DNA of 64,000 nt from Clostridium folliculivorans (GTDB lineage Bacteria > Bacillota > Clostridia > Clostridiales > Clostridiaceae), in assembly GCF_024341905.1 (NCBI RefSeq), contig NZ_BQXY01000002.1, positions 248,001 to 312,000 on the forward strand, written 5' to 3'. The notes beneath the pieces are model-generated. The model saw nothing but the letters and a program-made list of their open reading frames with translations. It was not told the origin of the DNA and did not search any database. Below are positions 26,832 through 34,976 of the stretch, in pieces. The first letter of the stretch is position 1. Every line of letters begins with the position of its first letter. A program made the translations under genes and the position numbers.

Positions 26832-28112
26832 ATGTTAGATATTACAAAAGATTTTTTAAGAAAAAGCTACAATATTAACGAAAATACCTTTGCTCTTTAT
26901 GAAAAGGCTATTGAAGATGTACAAGAGCAATTTGATATGTACGATAAAATAAGAGAGTTTAATCAATTAAAGGTTCTTAATGCACTTCAAGAAGAAAGAA
27001 TAAGTGATACACATTTCACTAACTCATCTGGTTATGGATATGGCGATGTTGGTAGAGATGCTTTAGATAAGGTTTATGCAAGGATTTTTAATACAGAAAG
27101 CGCTTTAGTTAGACCGCACTTTGTAAATGGAACTCATGCTATAGGAGCTGCTTTATTTGGTAATCTTAGACCTAATGATACTTTATTTACTGTAAGTGGT
27201 AAGCCGTATGATACATTACATAATATTATTGGAATAAGTGGAAATGAAAACATAGGTTCTTTAAAAGAATATGGCGTTAATTATAAACAAGCAGATTTGA
27301 CTTCAAAAGGTAAATTTGATTTTGACTTAATAGAAAAAGAGTTAAAAGAAGATAAGAGTATAAAAGTTGTACATATGCAAAGAAGCACTGGCTACGGCTG
27401 GAGAAATTCTTTTTCTGTGGCAGAATTAGGAGAAGCTATAAAGCTTGTTAAATCAATTAGAGAAGATGTTATAGTGTTTGTGGACAACTGCTATGGTGAA
27501 TTTATCGACACTATTGAGCCAACAGATGTTGGAGCTGATTTAATAGCTGGTTCCCTAATCAAGAATATAGGTGGAGGAATAGCGCCTACAGGTGGATATA
27601 TAGCAGGGAAGAGCGCATATGTAGAACAGGCTGCATTCAGATTAACTATACCTGGAATAGGAGGAGAGTGCGGTTCTACTTTCGGAGTGATGAGACAGTT
27701 ATTCCAAGGTTTATTTTTAGCACCTCATGTAGCTATTGAGGCAGTAAAAGGTGCTGTATTCTGTGCTAGAATTATGGAACTTGCAGATTTTGAAGTTCTT
27801 CCAAAGTTTGATGAAAAAAGAAGCGATATAATTCAGGCTATAAAATTCAATAATCCTGAAAAGTTAATTAATTTCTGTAAGGGAATCCAAAAAGGATCTC
27901 CTGTAGACTCTTTTGTTGAATGCGAACCATGGGATATGCCAGGATATAACGATCAAGTTATAATGGCTGCAGGAGCATTTATACAGGGGTCATCAATTGA
28001 ATTGTCTGCAGATGCTCCAATTAGAGAACCTTATATTGCATATTTGCAAGGTGGATTAACCTTTGATCATGCAAAAATAGGTATATTAATAGCTTTATCT
28101 AATATAGGCTAA
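26832..28112 (+). CDS. YnbB-like PLP enzyme (methionine gamma-lyase / 'aluminium resistance' family)
   Basis: This 426-residue fold-type I PLP protein is of the YnbB family, recognised by FTNSSGYGYGDVGRDALDKVYA, VRPHFVNGTHAIG and the presumed PLP lysine in DLIAGSLIKNIGGGIAPTGGYIAG. The family name comes from distant similarity to cystathionine and methionine gamma-lyases; the reaction is unproven, and the aluminium label is historical. The gene order hfq-ynbB-lexA resembles that near Bacillus miaA-hfq. GGAGG precedes the ATG. It ends in a clear terminator. Confidence 0.9.
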   Translation: MLDITKDFLRKSYNINENTFALYEKAIEDVQEQFDMYDKIREFNQLKVLNALQEERISDTHFTNSSGYGYGDVGRDALDKVYARIFNTESALVRPHFVNGTHAIGAALFGNLRPNDTLFTVSGKPYDTLHNIIGISGNENIGSLKEYGVNYKQADLTSKGKFDFDLIEKELKEDKSIKVVHMQRSTGYGWRNSFSVAELGEAIKLVKSIREDVIVFVDNCYGEFIDTIEPTDVGADLIAGSLIKNIGGGIAPTGGYIAGKSAYVEQAAFRLTIPGIGGECGSTFGVMRQLFQGLFLAPHVAIEAVKGAVFCARIMELADFEVLPKFDEKRSDIIQAIKFNNPEKLINFCKGIQKGSPVDSFVECEPWDMPGYNDQVIMAAGAFIQGSSIELSADAPIREPYIAYLQGGLTFDHAKIGILIALSNIG

Positions 28113-28129
28113 TACATATATGCAAAATA

Positions 28130-28160
28130 AAAAGAACGGATTAAACCGTTCTTTTCATTT
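28130..28160 (+). terminator. Rho-independent terminator
   Basis: AAAAGAACGG (28130-28139) pairs with CCGTTCTTTT (28146-28155) around ATTAAA, then CATTTTT. Confidence 0.9.
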
Positions 28161-28338
28161 TTAACCTATAAGTTAAAATAACAAAATTAAAATCATCTAG
28201 GAATACAATATAAATTATACAAACATCCTAGTATATAGATATAAATACCTCTTACAAAAGGTATAACTCTTCTTACTTTTAAACCTACATTTCTTAATAT
28301 CAATAGATATATGAGCGATTTAAGTTTAAGTATGTAAT

Positions 28339-28941
28339 TTAATATGATCTGAACAATCCAACTAAGCGTCCTAAGATAGCGCAATCATCAACTATTATTG
28401 GATCCATTGTCTTGTTTTCTGGTTGCAATCTTATATGGCCATTTTCCTTGAAGAATCTTTTTATAGTTGCTTCTGTCTCTATCAAAGCGACAACTATTTC
28501 GCCGTTGTTAGCGTGACTAGATTGCTCTATTATAGCAAGATCGCCATCTTCAATACCGACATCCACCATGCTACTACCGCTTACTCTTAAAGCAAATAAT
28601 TCATTATCATGTTTTATGTAGTCTATAGGCATAGGAAAAACATCTTCTACATTTTCGGTTGCGAGTATTGGTTCGCCTGCAGTTACCTTACCAACTATAG
28701 GAATATGTATCATTTCTTTTCTAGGAGTAGATAACTCAGCTATTTCTAAAGCTCTTGGTTTAGTAGGATCCCTTTTAATTAACCCTTTTTTCTCCAATCT
28801 CTTAAGATGACCATGAACAGTTGATGTTGATTTTAATGAAACAGCTTCACAAATTTCTCTTACTGAAGGTGGGTATCCTTTGTTTTCAGTATAATTTTTC
28901 AGGAATTCATATATCTCATTTTGTTTAGTATTTTCAAGCAT
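28339..28941 (-). CDS. lexA: LexA, SOS repressor
   Basis: This 200-residue repressor-protease has an N-terminal winged helix (1-65, [31 protein letters not shown]) that binds SOS boxes. The C-terminal S24 domain carries the cleavage site Ala88-Gly89 (GKVTAGEP), the nucleophile Ser124 (SGSSM) and Lys161 (EATIKRF). RecA-ssDNA triggers its self-cleavage. A GAGAGGTG site precedes the ATG. A GAAC-N4-GTTT box overlaps its promoter -35 region, consistent with autoregulation. Confidence 0.97.
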   Translation of the reverse strand: MLENTKQNEIYEFLKNYTENKGYPPSVREICEAVSLKSTSTVHGHLKRLEKKGLIKRDPTKPRALEIAELSTPRKEMIHIPIVGKVTAGEPILATENVEDVFPMPIDYIKHDNELFALRVSGSSMVDVGIEDGDLAIIEQSSHANNGEIVVALIETEATIKRFFKENGHIRLQPENKTMDPIIVDDCAILGRLVGLFRSY

Positions 28942-28970
28942 AACTTACACCTCTCAATCTAATTAACTTG

Positions 28971-29009
28971 ATTATATCACAGATGTTAGCGCTAATCAAA
29001 CGAACGTTC
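28971..29009 (-). promoter_or_regulatory. lexA promoter with LexA-like box
   Basis: On the minus strand TTGATT (28994-28999) and TATAAT (28971-28976) are spaced by 17 bp. GAACGTTCGTTT (28998-29009) resembles the Gram-positive LexA box GAAC-N4-GTTC with one mismatch and covers the -35 box. A stronger match lies at the recA promoter in this window. Confidence 0.65.
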
Positions 29010-29070
29010 TCTATTTATTGATATTATTACTAAGTTTTGATATAATTACTGGGTATATTAACATATAATA

Positions 29071-29099
29071 TTGACAATACATGCAAAGTAGAATAGTAT
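29071..29099 (+). promoter_or_regulatory. Promoter candidate for the acidic cysteine-motif gene
   Basis: A perfect TTGACA (29071-29076) is followed after 17 bp by TAGTAT (29094-29099). This would leave a leader of about 235 bases before the gene at 29342. A second TATAAT lies closer, at 29315-29320, without a good -35 box. Confidence 0.4.
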
Positions 29100-29341
29100 A
29101 CTTTAGTAGAACTATAACTTTATGTTTTATTTTATTGAGTTGATGTTGTAAAGTAATTAGATAATTGAGAGTGATTATAAACTTATAATTAAAAAATATA
29201 GTGGATGTGATTATAGAGAAAAGATATTCAATTTCCGCTAATTTAAGTGAATAAGTTAATTTGTACAGTCAATAATCTATATAAGCAATATCTTATACAA
29301 TATAAACTTAATATTATAATCTTTAGGATAGGAGAGAAGAA

Positions 29342-29725
29342 ATGAATACAAACGGTAATCTAGCAGATGAGTTATGTGATATTTTCCCTAACAAGGTATG
29401 TGATAACTGCGGCAAATGCCTTGAAAATGAGGGGATAGACCTAAAAGCTATTAAAATTGAAGATATAGCTAGAAATGTCGATGAAAATGATTTTGTTGAA
29501 GAAGAATTAATAGAGTTAGATGAAGATAATTATGATGATTTAGATCTAGACGTCGTTGACGATGAAAATGATGAAGTGATTTACGAAGAAGAAGAGTATG
29601 AAGATGCCTGGGATCACATAGAGTACATAGATGATTTACAAGATATATTAGATGATGATACAAGTATACAAAAACTAACCGAAGAAGTTTATCCTGGTTT
29701 AATTAAAATTAAAAGAAGAGAGTAG
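29342..29725 (+). CDS. Acidic protein with N-terminal four-cysteine motif, function unknown
   Basis: This 127-residue protein starts with a cysteine cluster (Cys-X7-Cys-X2-Cys-X2-Cys, CDIFPNKVCDNCGKC, residues 12-26) that could bind zinc or an Fe-S cluster. It continues with a very acidic stretch (about 45-105, with DEDNYDDLDLDVVDDENDE and YEEEEYED) and ends with a basic PGLIKIKRRE tail. I do not recognise a named family. It sits between lexA and a Xer-like recombinase. GGAGAG precedes the ATG, and it ends at a shared terminator. Confidence 0.75.
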   Translation: MNTNGNLADELCDIFPNKVCDNCGKCLENEGIDLKAIKIEDIARNVDENDFVEEELIELDEDNYDDLDLDVVDDENDEVIYEEEEYEDAWDHIEYIDDLQDILDDDTSIQKLTEEVYPGLIKIKRRE

Positions 29726-29726
29726 A

Positions 29727-29749
29727 AGAGCGTTCATTTTGAACGCTCT
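29727..29749. terminator. Bidirectional terminator
   Basis: AGAGCGTTC (29727-29735) pairs with GAACGCTCT (29741-29749) around ATTTT, between convergent genes and reaching the recombinase stop codon. Confidence 0.85.
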
Positions 29750-30749
29750 ATTTATATCTATTTATTTTTGAAAGTGGGTTTGAATTTACAGCTTCTCTTA
29801 GACCTTCGTCATCAATATGAGTATATATCTGGGTTGTTGAAACACTTTCATGACCTAATATCTGTTGAAGGCTTCTTATGTCAACATTGCCGTACTTATA
29901 CATTAGGGTAGCAGCAGTGTGTCTAAGTTTATGAGGAGTGTATTTATCTTGTGTCAGCCCGCTATTTGTAATATGCTTTTTAACTAATATTTCAACGGTT
30001 CTTTTATCAATTTTTTTATTTCTAGAAGAAAGAAATAAAAATCTTTTATTTTCTGCATCACATTTAGAAGAATCTCTTGCAGCAATATATTTTTGGATAG
30101 AATCCAGAGAAGCTTCGTTTAAATATACAGTTCTTTCTTTATTTCCTTTACCTATTATAGTAAGAGTATCATTTTTAATTTTATCTATTTGTATATTACA
30201 CAGTTCAGATAATCTTAATCCGCAATTTAAAAACAATGTTAAAATACAATAATCCCTTAAGTAGTTTTTGTTTTTCTGATCTAAGGAATTAAGCAAATTA
30301 ATGCTTTGATCTAATGTAAGATATACTGGATGTCTTTTGCTTATCTTTGGCGTTTCTAATTCTACAGTAGGGTCTTCGGTAAGTATTTTTGCTTTTGTAG
30401 AAATAAATTTAAAATAAGATTTTAAGGCAGCAACTTTTCTAGCTCTAGCATAAGTTCCATTGATTCTTTGTTTTTCTACAAAACTCATAAAAGCATATAA
30501 ATCCGTAAGTTTTATAGTTCTTAGAAAGTTTTCGTCTATATCCGTCAAAGGAATTTCATTAAAATCAATTTCTGAGTTACATAATCCTTTATATAATTTT
30601 ATAAATCTAAAAAATACTGTTAAATCAAATTTATACCCGGCAATAGTTCTTTCTGATTTACCTTTTATAGTTTCTAAGTAATTCAAAAAATCTATAACTG
30701 AATTTGGCAAGTTATTATATGCTTGAATTGCTTTTATATCATATTTCAT
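29748..30749 (-). CDS. Tyrosine recombinase (XerC/D/A-like)
   Basis: This 333-residue site-specific recombinase has an N-terminal SAM-like core-binding domain (about 15-130) and a C-terminal catalytic domain with all expected residues: Arg (CGLRLSEL), Lys (GKGNKERTVYL), His-x-x-Arg (HKLRHTAATL), His (LGHES) and the nucleophile Tyr (TTQIYTHI). It is longer than XerC/D (about 300) because of an extended N-terminus, and resembles clostridial chromosomal recombinases found near lexA. No integrated element or att site is evident, so a housekeeping role in chromosome dimer resolution is more likely than a prophage integrase. Confidence 0.9.
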   Translation of the reverse strand: MKYDIKAIQAYNNLPNSVIDFLNYLETIKGKSERTIAGYKFDLTVFFRFIKLYKGLCNSEIDFNEIPLTDIDENFLRTIKLTDLYAFMSFVEKQRINGTYARARKVAALKSYFKFISTKAKILTEDPTVELETPKISKRHPVYLTLDQSINLLNSLDQKNKNYLRDYCILTLFLNCGLRLSELCNIQIDKIKNDTLTIIGKGNKERTVYLNEASLDSIQKYIAARDSSKCDAENKRFLFLSSRNKKIDKRTVEILVKKHITNSGLTQDKYTPHKLRHTAATLMYKYGNVDIRSLQQILGHESVSTTQIYTHIDDEGLREAVNSNPLSKINRYK

Positions 30750-31474
30750 TGAAAAATCTCCTTAATCATATGTTCTTATTAAATTATACCATATTTTCCT
30801 TTGAAATTATAGTATAATTTCGCTAAATTAGCATTTAGCGAAATTAATTTTACGCATTTTTAGGTGCTTTTATTGGTTTATATCATATAAATCATCATTT
30901 ATTACTTGGATTTCGTAAATTTATTTGAAAATCAATAATCTCGCGTTGAATTTTAATAAGTTTGAAATAAATTCAATTTATTCACTTGAAATGATATTTT
31001 TTATTTATTATAAGAATTTTATTTTCCGATCATAAAACTACAATTTTTGACAGTAAAATCTTTATTAAAAATTATCATTGATTTTGACGAAAATTTTCTA
31101 CGGAGAATTTTCAAAATCATTACTATATATCTTACATAATTTCTAAAAATATTATTTTTCTACAAATTAACCATATATTTTTATTAAAATTTATTAGAAT
31201 TATTTAAAATACGAGCTTGAATATTTTTATAATAATTAATAATAGTTTCTTAATTATTTTTTTATTTAAGCTTATATTTAAATATATACTTAAAACTTAA
31301 TTTTTCATTTATAAGTGATATATATTATCCTAATTCTCTTCTTAAGTAAAAAATATTCTCAGCTAAAATCATAAGTTAGACTTATTACTTCATTTATATT
31401 TTTAGACTTCTACATTTTCAACTCTCACAAATGAGAATTGTTTTCTCTTCGTTTTTTTGTTGCTAATGCTCTCT
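30750..31474. other. AT-rich intergenic region without genes
   Basis: About 725 bp between the recombinase and the purB terminators carry no supported coding sequence. Contents are a strong palindrome at 30816-30845, a 24-bp imperfect hairpin at about 31090-31114 and a small inverted repeat CAACTCTCA/TGAGAATTG at 31419-31440. The rest is featureless AT-rich DNA. Confidence 0.6.
30816..30845. promoter_or_regulatory. Perfect palindrome upstream of the recombinase gene
   Basis: AATTTCGCTAAAT (30816-30828) and ATTTAGCGAAATT (30833-30845) are perfect 13-bp arms around TAGC. It lies about 65 bp upstream of the recombinase start and directly next to a minus-strand TATAAT (about 30810-30815), as expected for an operator. 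It lacks the arm consensus of a dif site. Confidence 0.5.
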
Positions 31475-31566
31475 ATTAACTTTACATAATAACATATTAA
31501 ACATTATGTAAAGTTAATACTAATAAAATAAGGTTAAGAAATCTAATTTGATTTCTTAACCTTATT
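31475..31566 (-). terminator. Two long perfect hairpins downstream of purB
   Basis: AATAAGGTTAAGAAATC (31527-31543) pairs with 31550-31566 (17 bp, loop TAATTT). Then ATTAACTTTACATAAT (31475-31490) pairs with 31503-31518 (16 bp, 12-base loop). Neither is followed by a long T tract on the minus strand. Their position just after the purB stop suggests termination or 3'-end protection. Confidence 0.65.
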
Positions 31567-31585
31567 AATTTGAATTTAAATTTTA

Positions 31586-33016
31586 TTAAACATTAATTTG
31601 AGCTTCTACACCTAATAATTCTTTATTAGCTTCAAGCACTGGCGAAACTTCATCTCTTAAAAATTCATCCACTTGACCTGGTGCTCTACCAACAAATTTA
31701 AGCGGGTCTATTATACTGTATATTTCTTCTTTTGATAATAAGAAACTATCATCAGCAACGATTCTTTCTATTAGATCATTGTTCAATCCTTCTTCTTTTA
31801 CTCTTCTAGCTGCATCCATTGAATGCACTCTTATTTTTTCATGCATTTCTTGTCTGTCTGCTCCTCTTTTTACAGCTTCCATCATTATGTTTTCTGTAGC
31901 CATAAAAGGTAATTCATTAAACACGTGTGCTGATATAACTTTATCATAAACAACCATGTTTTCAGCTATATTTATATAAAGATTTAAAACTCCATCTAAA
32001 GCTAAGAAAGCTTCAGCTACAGCTATTCTCTTATTTGCAGAATCATCTAAGGTTCTTTCAAACCATTGAGTTGAAGCTGTTATAGCAGGATTTAAAGCAT
32101 CTACAACTATGTATCTAGCCAAAGCTCCCATTCTTTCTGAACGCATAGGATTTCTCTTGTACGCCATTGCTGAAGATCCTATTTGATTTTTTTCAAACGG
32201 CTCCTCTACTTCCTTCATGCTTTGAAGAAGTCTCAAGTCGTTACTGAACTTGTAAGCACTTTGAGCAACTTCTGATAACGTATTAAGTACTATAGAATCA
32301 ACTTTTCTAGGATATGTCTGACCTGTAACAGCATAACTGCTAGTATACCCCATTTTTTCAGCAACCATCTTATCTAAGGTTCTTATTTTTTCTTCATCAC
32401 CATTAAATAAAGTCATAAAACTTGCTTGAGTTCCAGTTGTTCCCTTAACTCCTCTTAGTTTTAGCTTTTCAATAACAAAATCTAAGTTTTCAAGATCGAT
32501 TAATAAATCCTGAATCCATAATGTAGCTCTCTTCCCTACTGTGGTAAGCTGAGCTGGTTGGAAATGTGTAAATCCAAGTGTAGGTAAATCTTTATATTTA
32601 TTTGCAAAATTACTTAAATGATTTATAACATTTATAAGCTTCTTTTTAACTAATAATAAAGCATCTTTCATTATTATTATGTCAGTATTATCCCCTACAT
32701 AACAACTAGTTGCTCCTAGATGAATTATTCCTTTAGCACTAGGACATTGTAATCCATACGCATATACATGACTCATAACATCATGTCTTACTTCTTTTTC
32801 TTTCTTTATTGCTTCATCATAATTTATATCGTATATATGCTCTTTGAGCTCATTAACTTGCTCTTCAGTGATATTTAACCCTAATTCCCTTTCACTCTCC
32901 GCTAGTACTACCCAAAGTTTTCTCCAAGTAGAAAACTTCATATCATCGGAAAATAAATACGACATCTCTTTAGATGCATATCTTGAATTTAAAGGTGTGC
33001 TATACAAATTTCTCAT
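31586..33016 (-). CDS. purB: Adenylosuccinate lyase
   Basis: This is a 476-residue protein from ATG 33016, 7 bases after AGGAGG; upstream in-frame codons lie before this site. It catalyses two fumarate-releasing steps in purine synthesis, on SAICAR and on adenylosuccinate. Fumarase-superfamily motifs are present: HLGATSCYVGDN, TLGFTHFQPAQ (catalytic His) and the signature GSSAMAYKRNPMRSE (about 280-294, with the catalytic Ser loop). The length and the N-terminal YSTPLNSRYASKEM match the longer clostridial PurB type. It is monocistronic here and not near other pur genes. Confidence 0.96.
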   Translation of the reverse strand: MRNLYSTPLNSRYASKEMSYLFSDDMKFSTWRKLWVVLAESERELGLNITEEQVNELKEHIYDINYDEAIKKEKEVRHDVMSHVYAYGLQCPSAKGIIHLGATSCYVGDNTDIIIMKDALLLVKKKLINVINHLSNFANKYKDLPTLGFTHFQPAQLTTVGKRATLWIQDLLIDLENLDFVIEKLKLRGVKGTTGTQASFMTLFNGDEEKIRTLDKMVAEKMGYTSSYAVTGQTYPRKVDSIVLNTLSEVAQSAYKFSNDLRLLQSMKEVEEPFEKNQIGSSAMAYKRNPMRSERMGALARYIVVDALNPAITASTQWFERTLDDSANKRIAVAEAFLALDGVLNLYINIAENMVVYDKVISAHVFNELPFMATENIMMEAVKRGADRQEMHEKIRVHSMDAARRVKEEGLNNDLIERIVADDSFLLSKEEIYSIIDPLKFVGRAPGQVDEFLRDEVSPVLEANKELLGVEAQINV

Positions 33017-33159
33017 TTTCTTTCCTCCTGCGAATAAAATGTAAAAAAATACAGTTATCATTCGTATTATATCATATTTTTTCTTTTTTTACAGGTATAT
33101 TTTATTATTTATTTTAATATATATACTATGGGAATTTAATTTGATGGGAGTTGAAAATT

Positions 33160-33381
33160 GTGTACAAGCTAAGTCTTATCGACAAGCTAAGTTTTCTACT
33201 AGTACTTATAGGAGCAATTAATTGGGGGTTAATCGGATTACTTAATTTTAATCTAGTTAGGCTAATCTCTCTAGGTAACTGTTATATCGAAAGAATAATT
33301 TATATTTTGGTATTTGCTGGTGCCGTTAACCTTATAGTCGTATTACTAAGAAGTAAAACCGATTTCAAAAAAAGTTGCTGA
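33160..33381 (+). CDS. DUF378 family small membrane protein (YuzA-like)
   Basis: This 73-residue protein has two membrane segments and the DUF378 motif LIGAINWGLIGLLNFNLV. The GTG start at 33160 is chosen because GGGAG lies 9 bases upstream; the in-frame TTG at 33151 abuts that site. Function is unknown across the family. It is divergent from purB and convergent with ptsH across a strong terminator. Confidence 0.88.
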   Translation: MYKLSLIDKLSFLLVLIGAINWGLIGLLNFNLVRLISLGNCYIERIIYILVFAGAVNLIVVLLRSKTDFKKSC

Positions 33382-33389
33382 ACATAAAT

Positions 33390-33417
33390 AAAAAAGGTTC
33401 CTTTCGGAACCTTTTTT
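33390..33417. terminator. Bidirectional terminator
   Basis: AAAAAAGGTTCC (33390-33401) pairs with GGAACCTTTTTT (33406-33417) around TTTC. It serves both the DUF378 gene and ptsH. Confidence 0.92.
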
Positions 33418-33418
33418 A

Positions 33419-33679
33419 TTATTCGTCTAAACCTTCGATTAATTTAACGATTTCTTCAGCAGCTAAAGTTTCGTCATCTCCTGAAGCTATTACTTTTATG
33501 TTAGCATCTTTAGTTACGCCTAAAGAAAGAACTCCTATTAAACTCTTAACATTAGCTTTCTTTCCATTGAATTCAATGCTAATATCAGATTTAAATGATG
33601 ATGCCTTCTTTACTAATAATGTTGCTGGTCTAGCGTGTAAACCAGTTGAATTTTTAACTAATACTTCTTTAGTTACCAT
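33419..33679 (-). CDS. ptsH: Phosphocarrier protein HPr
   Basis: This is an 86-residue protein from ATG 33679, after GAGGTGG. It carries phosphate from enzyme I to sugar-specific EIIA proteins of the PTS. His15 lies in the standard motif STGLHARPATLLV, and the regulatory Ser46 (NVKSLIGVLSLG), target of HPr kinase, is present, so it can also act in CcpA-type catabolite repression. The presence of His15 rules out Crh. ptsI is not adjacent. Two direct repeats overlap its promoter. Confidence 0.95.
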   Translation of the reverse strand: MVTKEVLVKNSTGLHARPATLLVKKASSFKSDISIEFNGKKANVKSLIGVLSLGVTKDANIKVIASGDDETLAAEEIVKLIEGLDE

Positions 33680-33722
33680 TATATCCACCTCTTTAATTAT
33701 ATTTTATATCATTAACTATTAC

Positions 33723-33765
33723 ATTATAATAATTTTTGGACAAAATATCAATAAGTTTTGGACAA
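33723..33765 (-). promoter_or_regulatory. ptsH promoter with direct-repeat operator candidate
   Basis: On the minus strand TTGATA (33746-33751) and TATAAT (33723-33728) are spaced by 17 bp. The 10-mer TTTTGGACAA occurs twice on the plus strand (33734-33743 and 33756-33765), 22 bp apart, one inside the spacer and one just upstream of the -35 box. Confidence 0.65.
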
Positions 33766-33770
33766 GTTGG

Positions 33771-34964
33771 TTATTTTAGTTTATTTATAAAAGATTTTAA
33801 TCTTTTTACACCTTCTTCTATATTGTCTATAGAAGTGGCATAAGATAATCTAATATAGTCATCAAGTCCAAAAGCTATACCAGGAACAGTGGCTACAGCA
33901 CTAGTTTCTAGCAGAAGTTCAGAAAACATTTTCGAATCTTCAATTATAGTTTCTCCAAATTTCTTTTTTAAATAATATGATATATTTACCATAACATAAA
34001 ACGCACCACTCGGATTAATTATTTTTACGTTTTCTACTTCATTTAGCTTATCTACCATATAATTTCTTCTTCTTTCAAATTCAAGAATCATATCCTCTAC
34101 TAATTTCACTGGAGAATTTAACGCCTCAATAGCAGCATACTGAGCTATAGTATTTGGATTTGATGTCATATGACTTTGTATGCTAGACATTAGCTTTATT
34201 ACGTTTTCCGGACCAGCAGCATAACCTATTCTCCACCCTGTCATAGCATATGTTTTTGAAAGTCCATTTATTACTATTGTTCTATTAAAAGTATCTTCTG
34301 ATACTGCTGCAATACTAAAATGTTTCTCTCCACCATATATTAATTTTTCATAAATTTCATCTGATACTATATAAAGATCATTTTCTTTTGCAAAATTAGC
34401 TATTTCAACTAACTCTTCTTTAGAATATATAGTTCCAGTAGGATTATTAGGAGAGTTAATTAATAAAGCTTTAGTTTTTGCTGTTAAACTTTGTTTTAAA
34501 TTTTCTATAGTGTATTTGAAGTCATCTGCCTCTTCACACTGTACATAAACAGGAACTCCATCAGCTATTTTTATAAGTTCAGGATAACTTACCCAATAAG
34601 GTGTAGGTACTATTACCTCATCACCGGGATTTAATAAAGCTAAAAATAAATTTCCTAAGCATTGTTTAGCCCCATTAGATATAATAACCTGTGAAGACGA
34701 ATATTCTAATTGATTATCATCTGAAAATTTCTTACATACAGCCTTTTTTAATTCCAAAAGTCCTGACGCTGGTGTATATTTAGTGTGCCCATTTTCCATA
34801 GCACTAATTGCAGAATCAATAATATTCTTAGGAGTATTAAAATCTGGTTCTCCTGCTGCAAAACTTATTACGTTCACCCCAGTTTTCTTCATTTCATTTG
34901 CTTTTGCTGTTATTGATAGTGTTATAGAAGGCGTTAAAGCTTCTATTTTTTTTGATAATGTCAT
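33771..34964 (-). CDS. aspB: Aspartate aminotransferase (class I, AspB-type)
   Basis: This 397-residue PLP aminotransferase interconverts aspartate and oxaloacetate with glutamate/2-oxoglutarate. It shows FAAGEPDFNTP, the KYTPASGLLELKKAV loop, SPNNPTGTIYS (Asn contacting PLP), SDEIYEKLIYGG, the catalytic lysine in NGLSKTYAMTGWRIGY and a C-terminal Arg in YIRLSYATS, typical of the Ib subgroup. The upstream PHP gene ends 12 bases before its start, so the two are co-transcribed. GGTGGGG is the ribosome binding site. Confidence 0.94.
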   Translation of the reverse strand: MTLSKKIEALTPSITLSITAKANEMKKTGVNVISFAAGEPDFNTPKNIIDSAISAMENGHTKYTPASGLLELKKAVCKKFSDDNQLEYSSSQVIISNGAKQCLGNLFLALLNPGDEVIVPTPYWVSYPELIKIADGVPVYVQCEEADDFKYTIENLKQSLTAKTKALLINSPNNPTGTIYSKEELVEIANFAKENDLYIVSDEIYEKLIYGGEKHFSIAAVSEDTFNRTIVINGLSKTYAMTGWRIGYAAGPENVIKLMSSIQSHMTSNPNTIAQYAAIEALNSPVKLVEDMILEFERRRNYMVDKLNEVENVKIINPSGAFYVMVNISYYLKKKFGETIIEDSKMFSELLLETSAVATVPGIAFGLDDYIRLSYATSIDNIEEGVKRLKSFINKLK

Positions 34965-34976
34965 GATACCCCACCT

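Noticed and set aside
28193..28384. A 63-codon minus-strand frame overlapping the end of lexA
   Set aside because: No ribosome binding site, overlaps a well-supported gene, and the composition is explained by AT-rich DNA.
29748..30749. Prophage or integrative element integrase
   Set aside because: No phage or conjugation genes and no flanking direct repeats were seen, and the neighbourhood is housekeeping.
30750..31585. A dif site next to the Xer-like gene
   Set aside because: No 28-bp sequence with the Firmicute dif arm pattern was found; the 30816 palindrome has different arms and a 4-base centre.
33375..33779. A 134-codon plus-strand frame over ptsH
   Set aside because: It is the antisense shadow of ptsH and its promoter, which are firmly identified.
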